A stretch of 64,000 nt of DNA from J027 sp034437655 (GCA_034437655.1 DAOTTU010000103.1:1-64000), one strand, 5' to 3'; counted from the first letter of the stretch, positions 37,839 through 47,389 are shown. Notes: generated from the sequence alone by a model not told the origin. Program-made: numbers and translations.

Positions 37839-37914
37839 GGCTACATTGAACTGATGGTAATTCGACAGGTAACCGGAGAAGGCGTTATCCTGATTATTGT
37901 ATGTTGCTGCGAGA

Positions 37915-38814
37915 CTAGCCCTTCACCGACCCCGCCAGCAGGCCACGAATAAAATACCGCCCCAAAATGATATAGACCAGTAACGTCGGCAAGGCTGCCA
38001 GAATCGCTGCGGCCATGGGGAGGTTCCAGTCTACTGCCCGCCCGCCAGAGAGATTTGCAATCGGCACCGTGATCGGCTGATTTGCGTCATTGACCAGCGT
38101 CACTGCCCACAGAAACTCGTTCCAGATTTGCGTGAACTGCCAGATGACAACTACCACAAAGCCCGGAATTGACAGCGGAAAAATGACGTTAGCATACACA
38201 CGGAAGAACCCGGCCCCGTCAATTTGCGCTGCTTCAATCAACTCTTTGGGCACTTCTACATAGAAATTGCGGAAAATCAGTGTTGTGATGGGTAGTCCGT
38301 AGACGGTATGCACCAGAATTAGACCCGGCAGCCCCCCGAACAACCCAATGCTGCGCATAAAGTCAAATAATGGGATCAAAATCGCCTGATAGGGAATAAA
38401 CATTCCAAACAACATCAACGGGAACAAAATTCCTGCCCCGGGAATGCGCCACTTCGCCAGCACATAACCGTTTAACGAGCCCATGATCGCTGAAAGTGCC
38501 GTTGCAGACACGGCTAGAATCAAGCTGTTGAAGATATTCGGTGAAAACTCGTTCCAGGCGGTTTCAAAGCTCTCAATATGGAGCTGGCTGGGGAGTTCCC
38601 ACGCGCGGTCAACCTGTGCTTCGGCGGGGGTTTTCAGGCTGGTGATAACGACCAGGAACCCCGGCGTTAAGAAGATCAGCGCCAGCGTAATCAGCAGGAC
38701 ATAGACGGTTACACGCCAGGTGTAGACGGTCAGGTCGCGCCGTGTGATGGGGAGTTCTGGCATACGGGAATTTTGCGCTGTTTGGGTGGCAGATGCGTCA
38801 GATACGGATGACAT
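37915..38814 (-). CDS. Sugar ABC transporter permease, MalG type
   Basis: 299 residues, six predicted helices after a cytoplasmic N-terminal tail. The EAA loop that contacts the ATPase reads EAAQIDGAGFFRVYANVIFPLS (about 192-213). It is the second permease of a carbohydrate importer of the CUT1 type, lying 13 bases after the larger permease. The C-terminal GRYFIRGLLAGSVKG is the standard ending of this family. AAGGAG nine bases upstream supports the start. Confidence 0.92.
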   Translation of the reverse strand: MSSVSDASATQTAQNSRMPELPITRRDLTVYTWRVTVYVLLITLALIFLTPGFLVVITSLKTPAEAQVDRAWELPSQLHIESFETAWNEFSPNIFNSLILAVSATALSAIMGSLNGYVLAKWRIPGAGILFPLMLFGMFIPYQAILIPLFDFMRSIGLFGGLPGLILVHTVYGLPITTLIFRNFYVEVPKELIEAAQIDGAGFFRVYANVIFPLSIPGFVVVVIWQFTQIWNEFLWAVTLVNDANQPITVPIANLSGGRAVDWNLPMAAAILAALPTLLVYIILGRYFIRGLLAGSVKG

Positions 38815-38827
38815 GGTTGCATTCTCC

Positions 38828-41140
38828 TTAACGGGCTGTGCGCTGGCGACTGTTGGACCAGAGATAGGGGATAATCACGAGCGAGACGAGTACCAGCATT
38901 ACAATGGCGATAGCGCTCCCGCTGGCGAAACGGTTGCCGCGAAAGGCTTTGGTATACAGAACGATACCCGGCACCTTGGTTTGCTCCACGTCAACGCCAG
39001 TCATCGCAAAAACGAGGTCGAAAATCTTGAGCGATATATGCCCCAGAATGATGATCGCACTGAGTACCACAGGCCGCAATGAGGGCAAAATCACGAAGGC
39101 GTAGACCTGCCACTCGGCGCAGCCATCGACGCGGGCCGCTTCACGAATTTCTTCAGGTACCCCCCGAATCCCGGCCAGCATCAGTGCCATGACGTAGCCA
39201 GCCATTTGCCAGATTGCAGCCAGCACCACACCCGTCAGCGCGACGAAGTAGCCCCGGGGTAGGGCGGACTCTGTAACCGGGTCATCCAGCGGCGGCCAGA
39301 TGTTTTCCCATAATCCGCCGACATAGCCCAGCCAGAGCGCGAAGGCAGCCAGCGATGTGTAGAGCATCGTCCGTTCACTACTGCGCGCAAAGTGATTAAA
39401 CAGCACCACACCAGATAGAGCCAAACCGAGGTATATAAACGTGCTGGCTTCGTCCCACGTGAACTCATAGAGGACATTGCGCGACGCCAGCCAGCGATAT
39501 TCAAGCTGGCCGGTGCGCAGAAATTCTGGCAGAATGTGGCTGCCGCCGAGCGCATCTGGCAAGGTTGCATTGGTCACGATTTCTGCAAGCTGGTTGATGC
39601 CGCCGTTGGGTTGCAACAACCAATTCCAGACTGTGCCAGTCACTACCAATGAGAGTGACATTGGGAACAGGAAAATAGTGCGGAAGATACCTTCGCCGCG
39701 CACACGCTGATCGACGAGTAGCGCCAGGATAAATCCCAAAAATAAGGCCCCAGCCAGGAAAAATAGGGTGAAGAAGAACGTGTTGATAAGCGAATTACGG
39801 AACGAGAACTCGGTGAAATCGGTCATCAGGTCATTGTAGTTTTCCAGCCCAATGTAGACCCGCGTCAGGTCAGAGGTAAGACCGTCAGGGGCACCTTTGG
39901 CTTTCTCGCCCCAGTCAGTGAGCGAAAATTGTAGCGTCTGCCCGATGAAGCCGTACACAAACACGGCCAGCAATAACAACGATGGTGAAAGCACCACCAG
40001 CGCCCAAAGCCGTTCGGTGTTGCTCAATAACCCGTCAGCCTCGGCAAAGGTGATGAACAACACGACCGCTACGACCCCGAATACCAACAGCGATAGTTGC
40101 CATTGCGTGGTGATGTCATACATCCGTCGCAATTCAATGAGGGCTTCGCGGGTGATGTCCACGTCGGCGGGGGCGTCCAGCCGATTAACATCTGCGATGA
40201 TGGGTGTTTCGCGAATATGAAAAACATCGGTGAAATATTGCGGCAGGCTTTCGACAGAGCGCGACCCACTGAAGTCATCAATAAGATCACCGCGCCAGTT
40301 GAGGTCGCTCTGGTAAATCCATAGTTGGGGGATAATCATGGCGACGAGCCCCAGTACGAGTACCAGACCCATTAACCCGTGATCATCGAATTTGAAGCGC
40401 CAGAATTTAACTTTATTGACCTCTAACCCACGGCGGTATTCGTATGGCCTAGCATTGAAGCGTATACTCATCCAGATCACTGTCAGTAGGATGATGGCAA
40501 CAAGAATGAGTGGGTACAGGATGAGGAGCGCATCGACGCCACGCACTGCCTCGCTCCCACTTTCCCCGGCGCGGATGGCGTCAATATTCAGGGTTGGAAC
40601 ATGGTCTGTGCCACCTAGCGCAATGTCCATCATCGACAGGCTGGTGCCATCCGGGAATGGTAGCGCTTGTGACGGAACTTCTTCAAGCTCAATCTCAAGG
40701 TCTGCCCATTGCAAGTAATTCAGATTGCCGCTGTCGTCCTCAATACTCCCGCGCCGCAACTGATACGAAACGTCCTCGACCTCGCCCGCCGCATAAATTG
40801 TGAACGGTAAGTTGACAGTGGCGTCTTCGGGGTCTTCAGTAAACGCATTTTCCTGGGCCTGCACGAACGCCGCATTGAGGTCTTCAGTCGTTGCGTCAAG
40901 CACTGCTTGCTCATCAACAGCGATTAGAATTGTGCCTGCACGGATCCCTGCCCGCCGCGCAGCCGAGTCTCCGACGTCATTAACTACAACATGGCGCTCA
41001 TGTTCGATAGATACGGGAGGTACTGAAATATAAGTACCGAAAAAACTGTAGAGGAGTGTGCCGACCGCGACACCGATGACTGCAAATCCAGCGATCAACG
41101 TAAACGTTTGACTTCTCACAAAATCCGCAAAACGATCCAT
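38828..41140 (-). CDS. Sugar ABC transporter permease, MalF type, with extracytoplasmic PDZ-like extension
   Basis: 770 residues, more than twice the usual ~300. After one N-terminal helix (about 13-35), residues about 40-110 resemble a PDZ fold (VVNDVGDSAARRAGIRAGTILIAVDEQ), followed by a further ~90-residue acidic extracellular stretch. A second helix (about 205-230) and several more precede the permease core (about 445-765). The core carries the EAA loop EIREAARVDGCAEWQVYAFVILPSL. A MalF-like role in moving sugar is well supported. The PDZ-like part would lie outside the membrane near the binding protein; its role is unknown. Confidence 0.85.
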   Translation of the reverse strand: MDRFADFVRSQTFTLIAGFAVIGVAVGTLLYSFFGTYISVPPVSIEHERHVVVNDVGDSAARRAGIRAGTILIAVDEQAVLDATTEDLNAAFVQAQENAFTEDPEDATVNLPFTIYAAGEVEDVSYQLRRGSIEDDSGNLNYLQWADLEIELEEVPSQALPFPDGTSLSMMDIALGGTDHVPTLNIDAIRAGESGSEAVRGVDALLILYPLILVAIILLTVIWMSIRFNARPYEYRRGLEVNKVKFWRFKFDDHGLMGLVLVLGLVAMIIPQLWIYQSDLNWRGDLIDDFSGSRSVESLPQYFTDVFHIRETPIIADVNRLDAPADVDITREALIELRRMYDITTQWQLSLLVFGVVAVVLFITFAEADGLLSNTERLWALVVLSPSLLLLAVFVYGFIGQTLQFSLTDWGEKAKGAPDGLTSDLTRVYIGLENYNDLMTDFTEFSFRNSLINTFFFTLFFLAGALFLGFILALLVDQRVRGEGIFRTIFLFPMSLSLVVTGTVWNWLLQPNGGINQLAEIVTNATLPDALGGSHILPEFLRTGQLEYRWLASRNVLYEFTWDEASTFIYLGLALSGVVLFNHFARSSERTMLYTSLAAFALWLGYVGGLWENIWPPLDDPVTESALPRGYFVALTGVVLAAIWQMAGYVMALMLAGIRGVPEEIREAARVDGCAEWQVYAFVILPSLRPVVLSAIIILGHISLKIFDLVFAMTGVDVEQTKVPGIVLYTKAFRGNRFASGSAIAIVMLVLVSLVIIPYLWSNSRQRTAR

Positions 41141-41251
41141 AATTTTTGCCTTTGTCTCTTACGATACAAAAACCGTTCTGTCTTTATTTAGCTGTTGTCT
41201 ACACCAAGCATCATCTGGAAACTCTTTACAATAACCACAGCCGGTTCTCTA

Positions 41252-41286
41252 AATGCAAACAAGCCCCACCACGCGGCAGGGCTTGC
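41252..41286 (-). terminator. Intra-operon terminator after the solute-binding protein gene
   Basis: On the minus strand CAAGCCC and GGGCTTG (41279-41285 and 41260-41266) form a 7-bp GC-rich stem followed by TTTGCATTT. It sits between the binding-protein stop and the permease start, as often found where binding protein is made in excess. Confidence 0.6.
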
Positions 41287-41318
41287 AGTAACATGCGGAA
41301 GGCGCTATAGATGCGAAA

Positions 41319-42617
41319 CTATTCGCAAGCACCCGTTTGCGCACAAACAGCGGCCATCGCAGCGCTGGCAGCTTCGGGGCTGCGGCTGGACAGGTAGATT
41401 TCCATGACGCTGTTGAATTCGTTCATGAACTGTTCGTTGGCAACCGTACCATGTGCCAGTGAACCGACAAGTACATTGCTGCTGAAGTCAGAAGCAGCGT
41501 CACGCAGGTATTGGTTGTAGAGGTCCGGGTTGGTTACGTCAGCATCGAGGCGCGCAGGAATGGAGCCCTTGAGCGGGTTGAAGATGTCCTGACCTTCAAC
41601 GCTGCCGAGCAGTTCCAGCCAGGCGAGGGTGTTGTCGGGGTGAGCAGCGCCAACGGGCAGCCCGAAGCTGTCAGAGAGCCACAGGAATTCACCATCGGTG
41701 CCAGGAGCCGCAGCATAGCCAAAGCCTTCGCCGGGTTCGAGTTCGAGCGTGGTCACCATATAACCAGCAGCCCAGTCACCCATAATGTTGAAGGCAGCTT
41801 CGCCACTCACAACGCGGTCAATTGCCTGCTGCCAGGAGAGGCCGCTGGCGTCTTCGTCAACATTGGTGCAAGCCAGAACTTCACCAAAGGTAGACCAAAC
41901 TTCCTGCATTTCAGCGCCAGCCGGGTCCGTAGTACCGTCCCAGATACCAGCCCAGCCTTCAGGGCCAAGAACTGCCAGCGCCACGTTTTCCCACAGGTGG
42001 TTCACGGTCCACGGCGCAGCAACAACCATCGGGGTCACGCCCTGGTCTTGAATATCGGGGCATACAGCCAGGAATTCGTCCCATGTGGTAGGCACAGTAA
42101 CGCCGAGGCTATCAATGGTTTCGGGGGTGTACCACATCACGTTTGAACGGTGAATGTTAACGGGCACGCTCCAGATACCTTCGTCAAAGGTGATGGTGTC
42201 GATGAGTTCCGGCGGGAAGACACCTTCGTCCAACCAGCCCTGTTCTTCAAACAGGAAGGTCAGGTCTTCCATACGGTCAGCAACCACCCATGTCCCGATC
42301 AATTCTTCACCAGCGTGAACCTGGAAGCTGTCTGGCGGATCGCCACCCAACATACGGGTCTTGAGTACGGCGCGAGCGTTCACACCGGAACCACCAGCAA
42401 CCGTTGCATTGATTACTTCAACGTCGGGGTGTTGTGCTTCATATTCATCAATAAGGGCTTCGAGTGCTGGACCTTCATCACCAGCCCACCAGGAGAAAAT
42501 TTCGAGTTCACCAGTGAGATCACTCTCACCGTCCTGTGCGCCGACGCCGAAAGGCATGGCCATTGCGGCGATCATGAACACAGTCATCAATACAATGAGA
42601 AAACGCTTTTTAGACAT
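41319..42617 (-). CDS. Sugar ABC transporter solute-binding protein, glucose/mannose type
   Basis: 432 residues with a signal peptide (about 1-27, MPFGVGA-QDG) and no lipobox cysteine, so it may be held by a different anchor or be free in the cell envelope. LEIFSWWAGDEGPALEALI, INATVAGGSGVNARAVLKTR, FQVHAGEELIGTWVV and VNIHRSNVMWY closely match, from memory, the glucose/mannose-binding protein of Thermus, so glucose or mannose is the likely ligand. AAGGAG lies five bases before ATG. No ATP-binding subunit is encoded beside the permeases, so a shared MsmX-like ATPase is expected. Confidence 0.9.
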   Translation of the reverse strand: MSKKRFLIVLMTVFMIAAMAMPFGVGAQDGESDLTGELEIFSWWAGDEGPALEALIDEYEAQHPDVEVINATVAGGSGVNARAVLKTRMLGGDPPDSFQVHAGEELIGTWVVADRMEDLTFLFEEQGWLDEGVFPPELIDTITFDEGIWSVPVNIHRSNVMWYTPETIDSLGVTVPTTWDEFLAVCPDIQDQGVTPMVVAAPWTVNHLWENVALAVLGPEGWAGIWDGTTDPAGAEMQEVWSTFGEVLACTNVDEDASGLSWQQAIDRVVSGEAAFNIMGDWAAGYMVTTLELEPGEGFGYAAAPGTDGEFLWLSDSFGLPVGAAHPDNTLAWLELLGSVEGQDIFNPLKGSIPARLDADVTNPDLYNQYLRDAASDFSSNVLVGSLAHGTVANEQFMNEFNSVMEIYLSSRSPEAASAAMAAVCAQTGACE

Positions 42618-42721
42618 TGGGGCTCCTTACACGTAGGAAACTGAAATCGATGTTTAAACGAGCATGATTTGGTCACGAAAACCAGTGACCGACCATGAAG
42701 ATAACATGTTCAATCAAAAGT

Positions 42722-42739
42722 TTCAACTATTTCGTTGAA
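42722..42739. promoter_or_regulatory. Candidate operator upstream of the sugar importer
   Basis: TTCAAC-N6-GTTGAA is a short inverted repeat about 105 bases upstream of the binding-protein start, in a strongly AT-rich stretch (42650-42840). It could bind a LacI- or ROK-type sugar regulator; none is encoded next to the operon. Confidence 0.3.
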
Positions 42740-42906
42740 GTAATTGATAGCGAATAAACAGTTCGTGTTTTTGAAGATAGAGCTAGGCATGTTCACTAAA
42801 ATCATGTTTACTTTTACAATCTATTTCACTTGAAATTGTGGTGATGGATTCAAGTTGGGTGAGACAATTGCTGCCTGCGGCCCTCACGTTGCAGCAGCAT
42901 AATGAA

Positions 42907-42934
42907 TGGAGCAGCCCGGGCGAATGCTGCTCCA
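42907..42934 (-). terminator. Hairpin downstream of the ABC-2 permease gene
   Basis: TGGAGCAGC (42907-42915) and GCTGCTCCA (42926-42934) form a 9-bp perfect stem 19 bases beyond the permease stop. The following minus-strand bases are T-rich but not a T run. Confidence 0.5.
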
Positions 42935-42952
42935 CTCTGCATTTAGAAGTTG

Positions 42953-43714
42953 TCACACATCCTTGCGCACAAAATGCAGCGTCGTCAACACTATTGATGA
43001 CAACGCAAGTACGCCGTACCCGATGACGGTTTGGGTCAATTCGTCGGTGTTGTAGTCACCGGCAAGCAGTCCCGGTAAGCTGTCCACAATCCCCAGCGGC
43101 GAGAGGTAGTCTGCCTGCAACAGCCCCGTCACTGCTCCGGCAATATACCACGCAAACCAGACGACCACGACCGCAACCAGTGTATTGTTAAACAGTGTAC
43201 TTGACGCCACCGCGAGACTGGTCAATACCGTCAACATTAAACCAACCATTGCAAAAGCCCATATCATCCCGGTCGTGTCCACATCACCTGTCGCGTTCTG
43301 TGCGATGATGTAGCTGACAGGCACCGACATCAGCAAAAATAAGCCAATGACAATCCCTAACCGTGACAATAGCTTCGCCAGAATGTATTCAGAACGCCGC
43401 ACTGCTTTACTCAAGATACTGTCGGCAACGACCCCGCTTTCGGACGAGATTGCCCCCCCACTGACGATGATAACCACCGTACTCCACACAAGCGGAAAGA
43501 TACCGAGCAGGCCGGCGATGGTATCCGGGGCACTGCTTTGTTCATCGGTGCTGACAGCCAGTAGAAACAAGCCTTGCCCCGCCAGCAGTACCATCCAGAT
43601 ACGCACCAGCCATGAGCGCAGCATCATTTTGAAATCGGTTTCGAGTAGCGCCAAAAATGGCATCAGACGTTGCTTAATTGGTGGTAGCGTCATCGAAGAG
43701 CCGGGCGAAGCCAT
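42953..43714 (-). CDS. ABC-2 type transporter permease
   Basis: 253 residues with six hydrophobic helices. It matches the ABC-2/NosY-like export permease layout: a short N-terminal amphipathic part (LLETDFKMMLRSWLVRIW), GLFPLVWSTVVIIVSGGAISSE, then paired helices. ATG at 43714 has AGGAGG eight bases upstream and lies inside the 3' end of the ATPase gene, so the two are translationally coupled. The exported substrate is unknown. Confidence 0.83.
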   Translation of the reverse strand: MASPGSSMTLPPIKQRLMPFLALLETDFKMMLRSWLVRIWMVLLAGQGLFLLAVSTDEQSSAPDTIAGLLGIFPLVWSTVVIIVSGGAISSESGVVADSILSKAVRRSEYILAKLLSRLGIVIGLFLLMSVPVSYIIAQNATGDVDTTGMIWAFAMVGLMLTVLTSLAVASSTLFNNTLVAVVVVWFAWYIAGAVTGLLQADYLSPLGIVDSLPGLLAGDYNTDELTQTVIGYGVLALSSIVLTTLHFVRKDV

Positions 43715-44678
43715 GTGAGCGTTCCTCCTTCAGTAATTGCATAAAAGCGTCTACCATATCGTCGTTGAGGGTATGAATCCCGACAAGGTTAACACCTTCA
43801 GTATCGGCAATGATCTGTAATGTTTTGGCGATTTGGGCGGCCATGTTGTCGGCGTTGGAGAAGGTGAGTTCAATCGTCAGACCGAAGCGTTCAATCCGAG
43901 CGGTGGGGTAGGCAGTGCGTAGTTTTTGATGCGCCGCGTCTGCATCGCCAGTGAGTTTGACTGCAATAGTGTCTGAGCGTGTGAGTTGCTGCATGTCGCC
44001 AATCGAGCCGTTATAGATGAGCTTACCATCGCTCAGAATCCCGATGTGGGTGCAAACTTGCTTCAGGTCGGCGAGGTTATGCGAGGAGACAAGGATTGTC
44101 TTGTGTTTGCCCAGTTCACGAATGAGGTCGATGGTGTATTTTTGGCCTTCGGGGTCCAGCCCGGAGGTTGGCTCGTCCCAGATCAGCAAATCGGGGTCGT
44201 TAATGAGCGATGCTGCAATCCCCAACCGTGTGACCATCCCCGTCGAAAATCCCGCGACATTCTGTGATGCGGCGTGCAGCAAATCAACTGCCCGCAATAG
44301 CGATGCCAGTTTCGGTGTGCGCACCTCCTTTTCAATGCCACACAGCCGCCCGACCATATCGAGGTAGGAGACGGGCGTCAATCCGCGTGGGAAACGGGGA
44401 TTTGTCGGTAGAAACCCAATGCGCCGCCGTAAATCAACCGCCCCCGCTGTCATGGGTTCACCCAGCACGTTGACCGTTCCAGCGGTGGGATGATGCAACC
44501 CCAGCAATAGACGAATGGTGGTTGATTTCCCGGCACCGTTGGGGCCGATGAGCCCGAAAACCGCGCCTTCGGGCACCGTCAGCGTCATGTTGTTCAGCGC
44601 GACATGATCATTGGGATATATCTTGGTCAGGTTGCGGGTTTCGATGACATTCAAACCGCTTGCCTTTCTGATTAGCAT
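43674..44678 (-). CDS. ABC transporter ATP-binding protein of the ABC-2 exporter
   Basis: About 334 residues from ATG at 44678; a TTG nine codons later (reading MNVIETRNLTKIY, with AAAGG upstream) is also possible. Walker A is GLIGPNGAGKST, the signature region reads AGFSTGMVTRLGIA (a variant of LSGGQ), Walker B is DLLIWDEPTSGLDPEG, and the switch histidine is in VSSHN. A C-terminal regulatory domain (about 215-310) follows, as in export ATPases. It is partnered by the downstream permease and lies on the same strand just after the STAND gene. Confidence 0.87.
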   Translation of the reverse strand: MLIRKASGLNVIETRNLTKIYPNDHVALNNMTLTVPEGAVFGLIGPNGAGKSTTIRLLLGLHHPTAGTVNVLGEPMTAGAVDLRRRIGFLPTNPRFPRGLTPVSYLDMVGRLCGIEKEVRTPKLASLLRAVDLLHAASQNVAGFSTGMVTRLGIAASLINDPDLLIWDEPTSGLDPEGQKYTIDLIRELGKHKTILVSSHNLADLKQVCTHIGILSDGKLIYNGSIGDMQQLTRSDTIAVKLTGDADAAHQKLRTAYPTARIERFGLTIELTFSNADNMAAQIAKTLQIIADTEGVNLVGIHTLNDDMVDAFMQLLKEERSHGFARLFDDATTN

Positions 44679-44737
44679 CTGTATTGTTTTCACTACCTGT
44701 ACGTCTGGCAGAGCCGATTGGTTCCACCTGCTGTGGG

Positions 44738-47389
44738 TTAATCCCCAACATCCTCTGGCCACACCAGTCGGAAGCCATGCGCCTCATTCCGTACATTGGG
44801 CACATTCCCGGCGCGGTAACTCAGCTTGGCTTTGTGCGAACGACTCATGCAACTACAACCACGCAGCGCACGCTTGGTACTTTTAGATTCCAGCGTGAGT
44901 TTACCCGGATTTTCAAGCTCATTGATGCACCATTCCCACACATTGCCGACCATATCCTGCACCCCAAATGGTGATTCCCCCATTGGGTAGAGCCCGACGG
45001 CGGTGGTGCGCAGTAAGTTGCTGTCGCGGGTGTTGGCGTTCGCGTGGTTCCAATGTTTGCCCCACGGATAGGCTTGCACCGACGATCCTTGCGCCGCCAG
45101 TAGCCACTCCCATTCTAGCGGCAAGCGCACTTTGCGCCCCAACCGTGTCGAGAGCCAACGAGCAAAGGCCGTCGCTTCATACCACGAGATGAACTCGGCC
45201 GGGTGGTTGTCCAATTCGCGAGCTTGATGGGCGCGGGTGCGGTGCCGACCGAGACCCTCCCACCAATCTTTAGCATAACCGTCCTCAGCGGCGACGAAGG
45301 CGTTGAACTGCCCGTAGGTGATCGGGTATTTGGTGATACGAAAGGGATTGACTTTAAACGTGCGCTGACTGATGCTGACCTCCGTTTTTTCCCTGGAAAG
45401 CACCACCTCGCCGCCGGGGACATCACACCAGATTAAATCTGGCAGGCTATCTTCTGTGAGCCCAACCCCGGGCCGTGAATCACCGATAATCGCTAACCGT
45501 TCCCCGATAACCACGCGCCGATGGTGGGGCGTTTCCGGCTGTGCAGCCTCGGTCAAGAGTCGTTCCTGCTCAGGGATCAAAAAGTCGCGCTCGGTGTCAC
45601 TCAGCACGGGCTGAAGTTTCTCGACAGCGGTACGGGCGTCTTCAAGCTGTTGCCCAATCCACAGATAGTCGGCGCTGTAGTCTTGCGTCGCCCATTGACG
45701 GGCGGCATTGCGTAAGCGACGGATGATGCGCAGGTCGGTGGTGGTGGATTGTAGCCAGTCATGGAGTGCCGGCCAGCTTCGCAATAGGGCTTCGTGTGCG
45801 ATTTCGATAGTGGGGCGTCCATCTTGCTCGGACTGGACCAGTAATCGGGCGGCTGTCAGCGCCTCGACCAGTTGCGCAGCGTCTTCAGTCGGGGTGACAT
45901 CAGCGACCGGGCAGCGGCGGCGCGTGGCGGTGCCACCATCATCAACCGTGACCAACTCACGGAATACAATCGGTAAAGCAGCCCGCGCAGCATCCCCAAG
46001 CTGACTGAAGGCGGCGTCTGCACGTTGCCCGATGGCCCCCTGTACCCCGCCGAGTGCGTCGTAATCTTCATGGGTCAGTTGACCGTCGTCGTGGCTGTCA
46101 TGATAGAGTTCGTCGAGTGTGTAGGCCAGTAACGCCAATGCGCCGGATTCACTGCCAACATCGTCGAGAATGCGTTGCACGAGCCCTTCCTCAAAAGGGA
46201 TACCAGCAAGTTCTGCCGGCCGGGTGATCATTTCCCACAGCGCGGCCGTTCCCGGTGCTGCCAGCGGAAACGCGCCGTTGTGCAATACGTCCACCAGCAA
46301 CGGTTCCCCCAGAGCCCGCTGAAAAAAGTCCGCACGGAGGGTGAGTACGGTCTTGCGGTTGGGATGCTCAGTAGTGAGGGTGTGCAGGAAATCAGCACGG
46401 CGGTCAGGTGGGGTGGTGGTGAACAGTTCTTCAAATTGGTCGACCACAAGTAGCAGGTGGTCGTTTTGATCAAAATCACCAGTTGCCGCAGTCAATACGC
46501 CCGCTGGATCAACCCCGGGAGTGATACGTTCTACCTCCCAACGTCCGACCCCCAGCGCGCCGAGCTTAACACGCGGCACCAGCCCAGCCATCACCAGCGA
46601 CGACTTGCCCGCCCCTGATGCCCCTACGACGACGACAATATTCTGTGACCGTAGTCGTTGCACCAGCGCATCGGTTTCACGCCCACGACCAAAGAAAATC
46701 GGCGCATCTTCGGGGGTGAAGGCTCGTAGCCCCGGAAAAGGCGACCCCTGCCATTTGACGGTTGTGCTGGTGGTGTTTTGGGGTGGGGGCTGTTGACCGT
46801 GTTCCAGACGGCGCTTAATCAATGCACGGATGTGGTGTTCCAATCGTTCACGAAAGTCTTCTGGCTGCTGATAGGGGTTGTAACCAGCGTTCAGGGAGCC
46901 ATCTGGCGCGGTGAACTGCTCGAAGAAACGTTGCACATGCTGCCATTGCTCGTATTTTTGCATGAAATCTGGGTTGCTGGGGCTAAAGGCGACGTCGGCT
47001 GTGCGACGATAGACGAGTACATCCGGCGTGCCATGTTCGCGCGCATGATTCACCGCGTCAAGATACTCCCATTCGGTGCCACTGAGATAGCGTGACCCGT
47101 CCGGCTTGGTGTATTCAGGGGGTAGGGGGGTTCCCATGCGTGTCCAGAAGATCACGACCACGATATCACACTGTGCCGGGGTCGGCATACCATCGTTGAC
47201 CGCCTGTTGTGGCGTGACCGTTGCTAACATCGGTGCGCCACTCCCCGGCATATCCCACGCAATTGGCTTGAGAGTGATACGTCCGCTCAGTAAAGGGTCA
47301 TAATTCAGGCGTTCGATGACCTGCACGGCCAGGGCCCGTTCTTCGGCAACGTCTCCCGGCGAGGAGAGAAATATCTTGAGGTGTAGCAT
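44738..47389 (-). CDS. DUF4062-STAND NTPase-FGE domain protein, NLR-like
   Basis: 883 residues. The N-terminal domain (about 1-190) is DUF4062: LKIFLSSPGDVAEERALA and CDIVVVIFWTRMGTPLP, followed by SGTEWEYLDA. An nSTAND1-type NTPase (about 215-560) has PFPGLRAFTPEDAPIFFGR, Walker A GASGAGKSS (256-264) and Walker B LLLVVDQFEELF (312-323), then a helical region. The C-terminal domain (about 650-880) is a formylglycine-generating-enzyme (FGE/SUMF1) fold with DMVGNVWEWC and GFRLVWP. STAND proteins oligomerise on ligand recognition, and DUF4062 is a TIR-like effector candidate. An antiviral or stress-triggered role is inference. GGAG seven bases upstream supports the start. Confidence 0.88.
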   Translation of the reverse strand: MLHLKIFLSSPGDVAEERALAVQVIERLNYDPLLSGRITLKPIAWDMPGSGAPMLATVTPQQAVNDGMPTPAQCDIVVVIFWTRMGTPLPPEYTKPDGSRYLSGTEWEYLDAVNHAREHGTPDVLVYRRTADVAFSPSNPDFMQKYEQWQHVQRFFEQFTAPDGSLNAGYNPYQQPEDFRERLEHHIRALIKRRLEHGQQPPPQNTTSTTVKWQGSPFPGLRAFTPEDAPIFFGRGRETDALVQRLRSQNIVVVVGASGAGKSSLVMAGLVPRVKLGALGVGRWEVERITPGVDPAGVLTAATGDFDQNDHLLLVVDQFEELFTTTPPDRRADFLHTLTTEHPNRKTVLTLRADFFQRALGEPLLVDVLHNGAFPLAAPGTAALWEMITRPAELAGIPFEEGLVQRILDDVGSESGALALLAYTLDELYHDSHDDGQLTHEDYDALGGVQGAIGQRADAAFSQLGDAARAALPIVFRELVTVDDGGTATRRRCPVADVTPTEDAAQLVEALTAARLLVQSEQDGRPTIEIAHEALLRSWPALHDWLQSTTTDLRIIRRLRNAARQWATQDYSADYLWIGQQLEDARTAVEKLQPVLSDTERDFLIPEQERLLTEAAQPETPHHRRVVIGERLAIIGDSRPGVGLTEDSLPDLIWCDVPGGEVVLSREKTEVSISQRTFKVNPFRITKYPITYGQFNAFVAAEDGYAKDWWEGLGRHRTRAHQARELDNHPAEFISWYEATAFARWLSTRLGRKVRLPLEWEWLLAAQGSSVQAYPWGKHWNHANANTRDSNLLRTTAVGLYPMGESPFGVQDMVGNVWEWCINELENPGKLTLESKSTKRALRGCSCMSRSHKAKLSYRAGNVPNVRNEAHGFRLVWPEDVGD

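Noticed and set aside
44738..47389. Diversity-generating retroelement target in the FGE domain
   Set aside because: No reverse transcriptase, accessory gene or template-like repeat is seen in the window, so only the fold resemblance remains.
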